64,000 nt of DNA. It comes from an uncultured Coriobacteriales bacterium. GTDB lineage: Bacteria > Actinomycetota > Coriobacteriia > Coriobacteriales > UMGS124. The translations under genes were made by a program, and so were the position numbers. The stretch lies in NCBI GenBank assembly GCA_934636245.1, contig CAKUAI010000002.1:62001-126000 (forward strand). Reading direction: 5' to 3'. The notes under the pieces were generated by a model. The model worked only from the letters and a program-made list of their open reading frames with translations, had not been told where the DNA came from and did not search any database. Positions 18,302 through 26,775 of the stretch are shown piece by piece (within the stretch, counting starts at the first letter, position 1; each line of letters opens with the position of its first letter).

Positions 18302-18333
18302 CTCGACATGACGGTGCTGCCGTTTATGTCGAG
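18302..18333 (+). terminator. Hairpin after the DtxR-family gene
   Basis: CTCGACAT (18302-18309) pairs with ATGTCGAG (18326-18333), and an inner ACGG/CCGT pairing extends the stem. It lies 54 bp after the stop. A T-rich stretch (GTTTCTTTTC) follows 10 bp later, so termination is plausible but not certain. Confidence 0.55.
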
Positions 18334-18370
18334 AGAGTGGGCGTTTCTTTTCAGCAATGTGTACGCACAT

Positions 18371-18386
18371 GACGTTCATAAACGTC
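18371..18386. promoter_or_regulatory. Perfect palindrome upstream of the 6C-like RNA
   Basis: GACGTT CATA AACGTC, about 15 bp upstream of a CATAAT that could be the -10 of the small RNA. The position suggests an operator controlling the RNA. Confidence 0.45.
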
Positions 18387-18410
18387 GGCTTACTTTGCGC
18401 ATAATACGTT

Positions 18411-18546
18411 TCAGGCACTTGAGGCCCCCCTTACCTCAAGAACGCGCGACGGGCTCCCCTTACCCGTCAAGACGCACCACAATTCGAACAGGTAGCGTCG
18501 CATCCCTCCTTGAGGCCCGGCCCCCCACCGGGCCTCACTTCGTTTA
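18411..18546 (+). ncRNA. 6C-like small RNA
   Basis: Two consecutive stem-loops with C-rich loops: CTTGAGG (18418-18424), loop CCCCCCTTA, CCTCAAG (18434-18440); then GACGGG (18448-18453), loop CTCCCCTTA, CCCGTC (18463-18468). Both loops are 9 nt and end CCCCTTA. A terminator follows: a 10-bp stem (18511-18520 with 18528-18537), loop CCCCCCA, then CTTCGTTT. Two hairpins with runs of about six cytosines are the defining feature of the 6C RNA described in Actinobacteria. The 5' end is estimated from CATAAT at 18400-18405. Its targets are not known from the sequence. Confidence 0.72.
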
Positions 18547-18578
18547 TGAGACTTGCTAAGACAGGTTGCATCCGATCG

Positions 18579-18661
18579 CGGAGGCCCATCTGCCGCGTTC
18601 CACGGAACCTCATGTACATCTAGTACACATCGGCCCCGTGCGCCTTGCAGATGGGCCTCCG
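18579..18661 (+). repeat. Palindromic repeat, copy B1
   Basis: An 83-bp imperfect palindrome. The outer stem GGAGGCCCATCTGC (18580-18593) pairs with GCAGATGGGCCTCC (18647-18660). Conserved internal pieces are CGCGTTCC on the left, the core TGTAC-ATCTA-GTACA (18613-18627) and GCGCCTTGC on the right. It belongs to the same family as 40439, 40556, 49305 and 59063 (and the degenerate 18680). It is non-coding. Confidence 0.85.
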
Positions 18662-18679
18662 TCTGCTGGGACGGTTTTT

Positions 18680-18780
18680 GACGCGGCTACTGCGTTGCGC
18701 TCAGGCTTATGTACGTCTAGTAGGCCAAAGGCCCGCACCGCGCACTGCGCCATCGTGCGCCTTGCAGATGGGCCTCTGTC
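18680..18780 (+). repeat. Degenerate palindromic repeat, copy B2
   Basis: Contains GCGTTGCGCTCAGGCTTATG followed by TACGTCTAG and ends with GTGCGCCTTGCAGATGGGCC, matching B3 on the left and B1 on the right. An extra block of about 20 bp (GGCCAAAGGCCC and flanks) interrupts the core, and the left arm no longer pairs. With the 6C-like RNA and B1 it fills most of the 706-bp gap 18249-18954; 18781-18954 otherwise shows only the next gene's leader. Confidence 0.65.
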
Positions 18781-18954
18781 TGGCGGGGTGGTCGCGGGTG
18801 CCGTTTACCGGCGGTGAATGGCCGCATGGGGGCAATCGACGAATAACGATGCGTTTAGGGAACGACCGCTGCGCGATGCGCCTACAATCCGCGCTGAAGT
18901 GTGCGGCTGCCCGAGGTCGCGCGCCGACGTATCCGTCTTCGGCAGGAGGTTCCT

Positions 18955-20361
18955 ATGACTGGAATCGCGCTGGTCGTCGCTTTCGTCGTCGCTATCGCGG
19001 CGATGATCGTGATGATCTCCAAGTTCAAGATTCACCCGTTCATCTCCATCATGCTCGTGTCCCTGGTGTTTGGTCTGGTGGCCGGCATCCCGCTGGTCAA
19101 CCAAACGCTTGAAGACGGCACGACTGTTTCGGGCATCGCCTCCGTCATCGGTGCGGGTTTCTCGGGTACCTTCACCAGCATCGGCATCGTCATCATCCTG
19201 GGCGCCCTGGTGGGCTCCATCCTCGAGGCTACGGGCGGCGCGTTCAAGCTTGCCGACATGGTGGTGTCCCTTGTGGGAAAGAACCACCCCGAGATTGCCA
19301 TGGAGCTTATGGGCTGGATCGTCTCCATCCCGGTGTTCTGCGACTCGGGTTTCGTCATTCTGAACCCCATCCGCAAGGCCATCGTGCAGAAGACCGCCGC
19401 AAGCTCGGTCATGCTCACCGTGTGCCTGTCGTGCGGCCTGTACGTCAGCCACGTCTTCATCCCGCCGACGCCCGGCCCCATCGCCGCCGCCGGCTCGCTC
19501 GGCCTTGAGAACGACCTGCTGCTCGTCATGGGCCTGGGCGTTATCTGCTCCATCCTTCCTCTGATTGCCGGCGTTGTGTTCGCCCGCTTCATCGGCAAGC
19601 GCGTCAAGGCTGAGGACGAGGCCGATGCGAGCGGCAATGTCGCTACCTACGAGGAGATCAAGGCCCAGTACGGCCAGCTTCCCGGCGGTTTCATCACGCT
19701 TGCCCCCATCGTGGTGCCCATCGTGCTTATGGCCCTGGGCTCCATCTCCTCGATGGCCAAGTGGACCGGCTTCGGCGCCGACCTGTGCACCTTCTTTGGC
19801 ACGCCCATGATCGCCCTTGCCGTGGGCGTCGTCTTCGGCGTCATCCAACTCGCTGTCACCGCCAACCTCGACAAGTTCCACGACCTGGTTCAGGAGACGC
19901 TCAAGACCGTGGGCCCGATCCTCTTCATCACCGCCGCCGGCGGCGTCCTGGGCAAGGTCATCGCCTCCACCGACATGGTGAACTTCATCAAGGAGCAGGC
20001 CGTCACCCTCGAGGCGCTCGGCATCTTCTTCCCGTTCCTGCTTGCGGCCATCCTCAAGACCGCGCAGGGTTCCTCCACGGTGGCCATCACCACCACGGCC
20101 GGCATCCTCGCCCCCGTTATGGCGACGCTCGGCCTTGACACCCCCGTTGCCGCCGCTCTTGCCGTCATGGCCATTGGCGCCGGCGCCATGACCGTGTCGC
20201 ACGCCAACGACTCTTACTTCTGGGTCGTCACCAACTTCGGCGCCATGCAGCCCGACCAGGGCTACAAGACCCAGACCGTCGCCACGGGCATCCTCGGCGT
20301 TGCCGGCGTGCTCAACGTCTGGATCGTCTATATGATCTGCGCCGCTATGGGCCTGGCGTAA
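18955..20361 (+). CDS. GntP-family permease (gluconate/glycerate-type proton symporter)
   Basis: 468 residues from the ATG at 18955, seven bases after GGCAGGAGG. It is a polytopic membrane protein with about 12-14 hydrophobic segments. GntP-family motifs include IPVFCDSGFVILNPIRKA near 123-140, FIPPTPGPIAAAGSLGLE near 168-185, and a C-terminal SHANDSYFWVVTNFG. The family imports gluconate and related hydroxy acids. The next gene is glycerate kinase, so glycerate or another sugar acid leading to glycerate is the likely substrate. A terminator-like hairpin between the two genes may reduce transcription of the kinase. Confidence 0.92.
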   Translation: MTGIALVVAFVVAIAAMIVMISKFKIHPFISIMLVSLVFGLVAGIPLVNQTLEDGTTVSGIASVIGAGFSGTFTSIGIVIILGALVGSILEATGGAFKLADMVVSLVGKNHPEIAMELMGWIVSIPVFCDSGFVILNPIRKAIVQKTAASSVMLTVCLSCGLYVSHVFIPPTPGPIAAAGSLGLENDLLLVMGLGVICSILPLIAGVVFARFIGKRVKAEDEADASGNVATYEEIKAQYGQLPGGFITLAPIVVPIVLMALGSISSMAKWTGFGADLCTFFGTPMIALAVGVVFGVIQLAVTANLDKFHDLVQETLKTVGPILFITAAGGVLGKVIASTDMVNFIKEQAVTLEALGIFFPFLLAAILKTAQGSSTVAITTTAGILAPVMATLGLDTPVAAALAVMAIGAGAMTVSHANDSYFWVVTNFGAMQPDQGYKTQTVATGILGVAGVLNVWIVYMICAAMGLA

Positions 20362-20396
20362 GGGCTGCGTGCCTGCTGTTTTGAACTGAGCGTTGT

Positions 20397-20440
20397 ACGG
20401 GGCCTTGCATGCCGGGGGTGTGCGGGCCCCGTTTTGTCTT
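20397..20440 (+). terminator. Terminator-like hairpin between permease and glycerate kinase
   Basis: ACGGGGCC (20397-20404) pairs with GGCCCCGT (20425-20432), followed by TTTGTCTT. It may be a partial terminator setting lower expression of the downstream gene. Confidence 0.75.
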
Positions 20441-20521
20441 ACTGCGCGGGATGCGGCTTCGTGACGTCTGTGCGACAAACCTCACGGCGAGGCTCGCAAA
20501 GTGCGTTGGAAAAAAGAAAGG

Positions 20522-21715
20522 ATGCCAGCGTTGTACAAGAACTTCCTGATCGTGCCCGACTCCTTCAAGGGCACCATGAGCGCCATCGACGTGTGCCGCA
20601 TCATGGCCGAGACACTGCAGGAGCGCTTCCCCGAGGTGCACATCGACACGATCCCCATGGCAGACGGCGGCGAGGGAACGGTGGACGCCTTCCTGGCCGC
20701 CAACTCTGGTGAGCGCATCACCTGCGAGGTCTGCGGCCCCTATCGCGAGCCGGTGGAAGGCTTTTACGGCATGCTCGAGGACGGCACGGCCGTCATCGAG
20801 ATGGCTGCCGCTGCCGGTCTTCCCCTTGTTGGGCAGAACCGCAGGGCCGACAAGACCACGACCTTCGGTGTGGGCCAGCTTCTGCTCGACGCGCTCGACC
20901 ACGGTGCCAAGAAGGTCATCATGGGCCTGGGCGGCAGCTGCACCAACGAGGGCGGCGTGGGCATGGCCGCGGCATGCGGCGTCAAGTTCTACGACGCAAC
21001 CGGGGCGGAGTTCCTGCCGGTGGGCGGCACGCTCTCCCACATCTCGCGTATCGACGTTTCGGGCATGAACCCACGCATCCGCGACGTCGAGATCGTCACC
21101 ATGTGCGACATCGACAACCCCCTGTGCGGCGTGACCGGCGCCTCTGCCATCTTCGGCCCGCAGAAGGGCGCGACTCCCGAGCAGGTAGGCATGCTCGACG
21201 CGGGCCTGGCACACCTGGCGGCCATCATGAAGCGCGACCTGGGCGCCGATGTGCTCGACCTGCCCGGTGGTGGAGCCGCCGGCGGCATGGGCGCGGGCAT
21301 GGTGGCCTTCTTTGGCTCGAGGCTGCAGATGGGCACGCAGACCGTGCTCGACACCGCGCATTTCGACGACCTCGTGCAGGAGGCCGACCTGGTGTTCTCC
21401 GGCGAGGGCTGCTTCGACGGCCAGTCGCTGCACGGAAAGGTCGTGGTGGGCGTGGCGAGCCGCTGCAAGGCCGTGCATACCCCGCTCATCGCCGTGGCGG
21501 GCGTCATCGACGACACGGTGGTGCCCTCGGCTGCCCAGGCGGGCGTGAGCCACATCGCCTGCATCAACCGCACGGGCGTGCCGCTCGAGGTGGCCATCAA
21601 GCATCCTCGCTCGAACCTTGCCCACACGATGGGCCTGCTCTCTGAGCTTTTGGCGACCCAAGACGAGGCGAGCCTGCCTGCAAGGTTGCACCTGCATGCA
21701 CATGCGGGGGAGTAA
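20522..21715 (+). CDS. Glycerate kinase
   Basis: 397 residues from ATG 20522; GTG 20501 and TTG 20531-20533 are alternative starts because the AAAGG site is very close to the ATG. Family motifs of the GarK/GlxK-type glycerate kinase are clear: LIVPDSFKGTMSA, PMADGGEGTVDAF, GLGGSCTNEGGVGMA, LPGGGAAGGMGAGMVAFFG and FSGEGCFDGQSLHGK. The enzyme phosphorylates glycerate with ATP in the cytoplasm, feeding glycolysis. It pairs with the upstream GntP-type permease as an uptake and activation module. Confidence 0.94.
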   Translation: MPALYKNFLIVPDSFKGTMSAIDVCRIMAETLQERFPEVHIDTIPMADGGEGTVDAFLAANSGERITCEVCGPYREPVEGFYGMLEDGTAVIEMAAAAGLPLVGQNRRADKTTTFGVGQLLLDALDHGAKKVIMGLGGSCTNEGGVGMAAACGVKFYDATGAEFLPVGGTLSHISRIDVSGMNPRIRDVEIVTMCDIDNPLCGVTGASAIFGPQKGATPEQVGMLDAGLAHLAAIMKRDLGADVLDLPGGGAAGGMGAGMVAFFGSRLQMGTQTVLDTAHFDDLVQEADLVFSGEGCFDGQSLHGKVVVGVASRCKAVHTPLIAVAGVIDDTVVPSAAQAGVSHIACINRTGVPLEVAIKHPRSNLAHTMGLLSELLATQDEASLPARLHLHAHAGE

Positions 21716-21770
21716 CGACGCGGAACGTCTCGTCAGGCGTTCAACACCCGCCTTCGTCTAGAAATGCGGA

Positions 21771-21823
21771 CGGCCCGGCTTCTCATTCGCGTGATGCGAG
21801 GGAGGCCGGGCCGTTGAGTTTGT
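21771..21823 (+). terminator. Terminator of the glycerate kinase gene
   Basis: CGGCCCGGC (21771-21779) pairs with GCCGGGCCG (21805-21813) and TTGAGTTTGT follows, 55 bp after the stop. The stem is 9 bp with a long loop. Confidence 0.8.
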
Positions 21824-21971
21824 CTCGCTTGCCTTCACGCATCGCGGGAACCCAGGGCGCTAGATAGTCGGCGAGGAATAACCATGCGACGTCTGCAGCA
21901 AGCAGGAGCTCCTCGACCTCATCGAAGAGATGAGAGGGCCCGGCGGTAGATGGATCAGCAAAAGCTGCACG

Positions 21972-23648
21972 CTAACCAATAAGCACCTGCTTGCCCTTAA
22001 AGGCGAAGCCGTAGGTGCGGATGCGGTCTTGCGGGATACCGCGCGCTTCAAGACCTGCTGCATAGCGCCTCTCGGCAATCTGCGCTTTGGCTGCAGCGAC
22101 GGTCTCATCGAGACTCTTCTCGTGCCGGGGGTTGAACACCTTGAACTCGACGATGATGGCGTCGTCGCGCTTGGAATCCAGTGGTTCGAGCATGACGTCG
22201 TAGCGGCCGTACCCGCTTTCGCGGTTTGACGTGATGACGTAACGCCCTCGTAGCTCGACGAGCAGGCCGAGCACAAATCCGTGATAGAAGCGCTCGGGTT
22301 CCCTTTCGGCTGGGCGGATGCCCGAGTCGAACAGGCTGAACGTGTCGAGGGCGACATCATTCATGTAGCCGTTCATTGCGTCGAGGTCGCCTGCGAGCAG
22401 CGCCTGGATAAAGCCGTTGTAATACGAGGCGCTTTGCTCGAACCATCCTTTCACCATTGTGTCGAAGCTGAGCGCTACCTCGCGATTTGTCAGCGCAAGT
22501 TCGTAGGCGCCCCCTTGGTCAATCGTTTGGCGAGACACGACCTTGAGGTATCCGTTGGCAAGCAGCAGCGCCCACACGGCTCCTGGTTTGCCTCCCAGCT
22601 CACCGAAGGCAACTTGCTCGTCAAGGACTTTGGAAATCGTGCCTCCTTGCAGGAGGCGCTCGAAATCTTCCTTGATTTGAGAATCCCCCTCGCGCACGAG
22701 TTTGCTCGCCAAGGCATTGCTGCTTGTGTTCGCCCAATATGGTTGAGCTGTGCCGTACTTGAGGTAATTGGTAATTGACCAGGGATTATAGATATCGGTT
22801 ATATGCCCGAAAGAGAAGCCGTCGTACCACTCCTTGACCTGTTCGCGCTCCGTGAGGCCCATTTCGTCCATAGCTGCGAACGTCTCTTGTTCGGTGAAGC
22901 CAAAGCAGTCCTCATACTGCTCTGTGGTCGTGGTGACGACGGCGAGGTTGTTGAGGTCCGAAAAGATGGACTCGCGGCTGATGCGCGTGACGCCGGTCAA
23001 AACGGCACGTTCGAGGAAGGGGTTTGTTTTGAACGTGTTGTTGAAGAGGCTGCGTACGAATTCCGTGAGCTCGTCCCAGAAACCGCCCATCCAGGCTTCC
23101 TGCATGGGGGTGTCATATTCGTCAAGCAGAACGATGGCGCGCTTGCCCGTTGCCTGATACAGGTGTTCACAGAGGCGAAGCAAGGATGACGGGGCGCTCT
23201 CGATTGAAACGTAGGTTGTGCGGCCCGTGAGTACGTCGGCCTCATTCTTCGGAAGCAGGCTTGAGTCGAGCGTTTCGGCGTGGCTGCGCCAGGCTTGGGC
23301 TATGCGCTCGCGGATGCGAAGAGATATGTCTTCGATGGTCGCGCCCTTTGCCCCCGCGAATGAGAGGGCAACGACGGGCCACCTGCCCTGTTCGACTCGC
23401 AACTCGATATCGTTCCAGACGGCAAGACCTTCGAACAAATCCTGGCGCCCTGCATATGCCGAGGAAAAGAAGCATTCGAGCATGCTCATGTTGAGCGTTT
23501 TGCCAAAGCGACGGGGGCGGCAGATAAGGGTGGCGGGGTCAGACGAATTCCACCACTGGGAGATAAAGCCGGTTTTGTCGACATAGAAGTCGTTGTGTTC
23601 ACGGATGTCGGCAAAGCCTTGTGCCCCAATGGATATCGTCCGTGCCAT
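21972..23648 (-). CDS. AAA-ATPase-like protein with C-terminal PD-(D/E)XK-type domain
   Basis: 558 residues. The N-terminus GAQGFADIREHNDFYVDKTGF and the Walker A-like CRPRRFGKTLNMSMLE (about 43-58) define the family of bacterial ATPases often found in many copies in gut anaerobes. LLDEYDTPMQEAW near 178 fits Walker B. The C-terminal part ends in a nuclease-like domain (VMLEPLDSKRDDAIIVEFKVF, with D..EFK acidic/Lys residues). The function is unknown; a mobile or defence-related role is often proposed. The 44020-45609 gene is of the same family. A protein-like stretch continues in frame beyond the stop to 21783. Confidence 0.85.
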   Translation of the reverse strand: MARTISIGAQGFADIREHNDFYVDKTGFISQWWNSSDPATLICRPRRFGKTLNMSMLECFFSSAYAGRQDLFEGLAVWNDIELRVEQGRWPVVALSFAGAKGATIEDISLRIRERIAQAWRSHAETLDSSLLPKNEADVLTGRTTYVSIESAPSSLLRLCEHLYQATGKRAIVLLDEYDTPMQEAWMGGFWDELTEFVRSLFNNTFKTNPFLERAVLTGVTRISRESIFSDLNNLAVVTTTTEQYEDCFGFTEQETFAAMDEMGLTEREQVKEWYDGFSFGHITDIYNPWSITNYLKYGTAQPYWANTSSNALASKLVREGDSQIKEDFERLLQGGTISKVLDEQVAFGELGGKPGAVWALLLANGYLKVVSRQTIDQGGAYELALTNREVALSFDTMVKGWFEQSASYYNGFIQALLAGDLDAMNGYMNDVALDTFSLFDSGIRPAEREPERFYHGFVLGLLVELRGRYVITSNRESGYGRYDVMLEPLDSKRDDAIIVEFKVFNPRHEKSLDETVAAAKAQIAERRYAAGLEARGIPQDRIRTYGFAFKGKQVLIG

Positions 23649-23769
23649 GTGTTCATCTCCCGGCGTTCACTTATGGATATAGCCTTCTTCCGTGTCAGGG
23701 AAGAGTATAGCGCCTGGATGGAGTATGCGTATGGGTGCCACTGGGTCTTAGTTGATTACCCTGCGACTT

Positions 23770-24681
23770 TTACCCCGCGCGCCAGTTGAGGAGAGACCCT
23801 GCGAACACGGCGGCGGTGCCTGCCCAGTAGATGGGGTTGAGCGAGACGCCGAGCAGGATGGAGCTTGCCAGGGTGGAGAGCACGGGGGCAGCGTAGGAGA
23901 AGGCCGCCATCTTGCGCACGTCGCCCTTGATGAGACCGTGGCCCCAGAGGGTATAGCCGCTCGCCACACAGGCCGCGGCTGCCACGAGGGCGGCGATCGA
24001 GGACATGGAAGGCACCTGTTCGGGCAGGTAGGGGCCAGAGATGAAGAAGACGAGCCACAATGTGGTGGCAACGCCGACGAAGAAGAGCGACGTGGCGTCG
24101 GCGCCTTGCGAGATTTTGGGCGTGACGGTGGAGTAGAGCGCCCAGACGACGGCGCCTATGAGGGCGAGCAGGTAGGGGACGGGGTTTGCGCCCAGGTGCT
24201 CGGCAAGCTGGGCCGCGGTGAAGCCGGCATTGCCGCCCACGGCCACCATGACGCCGGCGGTTGCGATGATGGCGCCCGGCACCACGCGCCCCACGGCGCC
24301 CTTCTTGCCGGAGGCAGCCGCGCAGAAAAGCACGGTGAGCGTGGGCCACAGGTAGTTGACGAGGCTCACTTCCACCGCCTGCATGGGACTTGTCGTCATG
24401 GAGATGGCAAGGGCGAACACAGACTCATAGCTCACGAAGAGCGCCCCGCCTATGAGCAGGTAACGCCGCGGGATGGTTTTGAGCTTGGGAGGGCGCACGA
24501 TGAGCAGCGCCGTCGCCGCGACCGTGTAAAGCAGGGCCGTTCCCAGCGTGGCGCCGAAGCCCATGGAGACGAGCTTGACCAACCCCGCCATGAGCGCCCA
24601 CACCGCCACGGCGCTCATGCCAAGCAGTGTCGCGCGAGGGGTGGGGGAGGAGGTTGTGGGGTTTGAGGTATCGCTGGCCAT
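23770..24681 (-). CDS. yddG: EamA-family exporter, YddG-like
   Basis: 303 residues with about ten hydrophobic segments, the size of the DMT superfamily. The pattern LKTIPRRYLLIGGALFVSYE followed by QAVEVSLVNYLWPTLTVLF closely follows YddG, the aromatic amino acid exporter of enterobacteria, as does the C-terminal DVRKMAAFSYAAPVLS. It probably exports aromatic amino acids or similar metabolites through the cytoplasmic membrane. It is a single-gene unit on the minus strand. Confidence 0.85.
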   Translation of the reverse strand: MASDTSNPTTSSPTPRATLLGMSAVAVWALMAGLVKLVSMGFGATLGTALLYTVAATALLIVRPPKLKTIPRRYLLIGGALFVSYESVFALAISMTTSPMQAVEVSLVNYLWPTLTVLFCAAASGKKGAVGRVVPGAIIATAGVMVAVGGNAGFTAAQLAEHLGANPVPYLLALIGAVVWALYSTVTPKISQGADATSLFFVGVATTLWLVFFISGPYLPEQVPSMSSIAALVAAAACVASGYTLWGHGLIKGDVRKMAAFSYAAPVLSTLASSILLGVSLNPIYWAGTAAVFAGSLLNWRAG

Positions 24682-24985
24682 CGTTGCGCTTTCTGGTGTG
24701 GGAGCCGGCTCTTGTGGTGCTCAAGGCAGGATAACACTCATTCCAAAAAATGAAATAGGGTTTACCGCTTGTCCCGCCTCAGGATGATTGCGCGCAAAAC
24801 CCCAGCTTGTGACCTCATCCCGGTCGGGTGAGCGAACTAAATCCACCTCCAATCATCCCATCGATACGAAGGGTGTGCCTGGTGCGGCCATATGGTGGGC
24901 CTCACGGACGTTGCGGGCGTGCGTGCATCTGGCGCCGCGCTTGCACGAGGAGCGAACACCAAGCGTCGCGTTTTGGAGAGGGTGG

Positions 24986-25831
24986 ATGGAAAAGATGGCA
25001 CAAGAGAACTTGGACGAGTTTTTCCTCGATGAGGACGAAGGCGTGTTCGACCCGCTGGCCGAGGACTTCGAGCCCGCGCAGGACGGCGTCGACCCCGACG
25101 AGGACGGCATCGTCGACCTGCCGGTCATGGCGGAGATGCCCGAAGAGGTAAAGGTCAAGAGCGTCTTCGACAAGGACCGCTTCGCCAGCGCCCAGGACGC
25201 CATCGAGGAGCTGCTGCACCGCAACCCCGGCCGCAAGCCGGTCTTCCTGCAGATCATTGAGTTCTGCTGCGACGAGCATACGAGCGAGGAGGTCGCCCAG
25301 CTCGTGGAGCAGGCCCAGGCGGAGAACCGCTCGGTCTACACGCCCCAGTCGCTATGCTCCATCCTTGAGCGCGCCGGCGCCCTTGTGAGCCGCATCGAGG
25401 AGCCGCAGGCGCCCGAGGAGCCCGAGGATGGCGACCTGCTCGCCGAGCAGGGTGCCGACGGGCAGCCCGAGGCTCGCGAGGCCGCCGTGCATCCCACGAC
25501 GTACTGGACCTCCACCGACGAGGGCCTCACGGTGCTCGCCTCCCATCGCGAGGGGTCGGCTCTCGAGGAGCTGCTTGCAAGCGACACCGAGAGCGTCTAC
25601 CTGCCGGTGTATGAGCGCGTGCTCGCCTTCTGCGCGCAGGAGCCCCGCACCAAGCCCCAGATCGACGCCATCGTCGACGACGACCCGCTCGTGCAGAAGC
25701 CCCGCCGCTACTCGAACCACTTCATCGAGCTGCTCGAGAACCGCGAGGCCCTGAGCTGGCACGACGGTGGTTGGAACGCCACCGACCTGGGCCGTCGCTA
25801 CCTTGAGAAGCACGGCATCGCAGCCGAGTAG
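24986..25831 (+). CDS. Acidic protein with two related winged-helix-like halves
   Basis: 281 residues from the ATG at 24986 (GGAGAGG upstream); the frame is open for 66 more codons with no supporting site. After an acidic N-terminus (about 1-50) two similar segments follow. The first runs IEELLHRNPG...VFLQIIEFCCDEHTSEEVAQLV...YTPQSLCSILERAGAL...YWTSTDEGLTVL; the second LEELLASDTE...VYERVLAFCAQEPRTKPQIDAIV...YSNHFIELLENREAL...WNATDLGRRYL. This looks like a duplicated wHTH domain. No family name is recognised. It is the first gene of the TorD/Fe-S/UvrD-like cluster (111 bp to the next gene), so it may regulate it. Confidence 0.7.
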   Translation: MEKMAQENLDEFFLDEDEGVFDPLAEDFEPAQDGVDPDEDGIVDLPVMAEMPEEVKVKSVFDKDRFASAQDAIEELLHRNPGRKPVFLQIIEFCCDEHTSEEVAQLVEQAQAENRSVYTPQSLCSILERAGALVSRIEEPQAPEEPEDGDLLAEQGADGQPEAREAAVHPTTYWTSTDEGLTVLASHREGSALEELLASDTESVYLPVYERVLAFCAQEPRTKPQIDAIVDDDPLVQKPRRYSNHFIELLENREALSWHDGGWNATDLGRRYLEKHGIAAE

Positions 25832-25942
25832 TTCATGCTCGATTTCGGCGCCCAAGCCAGATTTTTGCCCTGCGCGAACTGTGCCGCGCAGTCCGACAGT
25901 CCATGTACATCCCCAGCATGTCCCCTTATAAGGAGAGAGACC

Positions 25943-26644
25943 ATGACCGCATCCGCACCTGCCGTTTCCCCTGAACTCGCCGAGCTCGCCAGCGCCATGG
26001 ATGGCCGCGCCGACACCTATGGCCTGCTTGCGCGCCTTTTCCGCGTCGAGATCGACGGCCCCCTTCTCACCCAGCTGCGCAGCATGACGTTTCCCGAGAA
26101 CACGGGCAACGCCCATGTCGACACCGGATACGAGCTCATGCATCGCTACCTCACGAGCATCTGGGAGCCGGCTCTGCTCGACCTGGCGCGCGATTATGTG
26201 CGCGTTTTCATCGGCCACGGCGTAAACGGTCACTCCGCCGCCTACCCCTACGAGTCGGTGCACACCTCCGAGAAGCGCCTCATGATGCAGCAGGCCCGTG
26301 CCGAGGTGCTGGCGGTCTACCGCGCCAACAACCTCAAGAAGGACGAGCACTGGCGCGAGTGCGAGGACCACATTGCCGTTGAGCTCGAGTTCATGCAGGT
26401 GATGTGCCAGCGCACTGCGGCCGCCCTTCGCAAGGGTGACGAGGACGCCGCCGTTGAGATGCTCGCCACGCAGCGCGACTTTGTGGCCGAGCACCTGGCC
26501 AACTGGGTTCCCATGCTCGCGGCCGACATGCTGCGCTTCTCCGAGACCGAGCTGTATCGCGGCCTTGCCGAGCTCACGCTGGGCTTCGTGCAGACCGAGG
26601 GCGAGCTTCTCGCCGAGCTGCTCGACGGCACCCAGGCCGCCTAG
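25943..26644 (+). CDS. TorD/DmsD-family molybdoenzyme chaperone
   Basis: 233 residues from the ATG at 25943 behind AAGGAGAGAG. All-alpha protein with the TorD family pattern: YGLLARLFRVEIDGPLL near 24-40, then ARDYVRVFIGHG, AAYPYESVHTSEKRLMMQ, and DEHWRECEDHIAVELEFMQVM near 133-153. These cytoplasmic chaperones bind the Tat signal of molybdopterin enzymes and assist cofactor loading. The obvious client in the window is the Tat-exported Mo enzyme at 37019, 10 kb away; the NapG-like protein two genes on also has a Tat signal. Confidence 0.9.
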   Translation: MTASAPAVSPELAELASAMDGRADTYGLLARLFRVEIDGPLLTQLRSMTFPENTGNAHVDTGYELMHRYLTSIWEPALLDLARDYVRVFIGHGVNGHSAAYPYESVHTSEKRLMMQQARAEVLAVYRANNLKKDEHWRECEDHIAVELEFMQVMCQRTAAALRKGDEDAAVEMLATQRDFVAEHLANWVPMLAADMLRFSETELYRGLAELTLGFVQTEGELLAELLDGTQAA

Positions 26645-26700
26645 GCGACCCTGGAATCGCTGCGGCGGATGTGCCGCCCGTGGGAAGGGCGGCGGGTCGC
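26645..26700 (+). promoter_or_regulatory. Two-part hairpin between torD-like and napG-like genes
   Basis: GCCGCCC (26673-26679) pairs with GGGCGGC (26687-26693), and GCGACC (26645-26650) with GGTCGC (26695-26700), giving a nested structure in the 131-bp gap. There is no T-tract, so processing or attenuation is more likely than termination. Confidence 0.45.
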
Positions 26701-26775
26701 GAATGTTGACTGCGTGTCGTGCCGCAGCGGTTTCCCGTTTTGTTTGAGGGACGGCTTGGGAGGAGCCTAAGAGGT

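Noticed and set aside
18560..18800. B1/B2 as an ordinary terminator of the 6C-like RNA
   Set aside because: A proper terminator already lies at 18511-18546, and the B elements recur elsewhere with the same internal motifs, so they are a repeat family.
20341..20522. A tRNA or riboswitch between permease and glycerate kinase
   Set aside because: The only structure is the 20397-20440 hairpin with a T-rich tail, best explained as a terminator.
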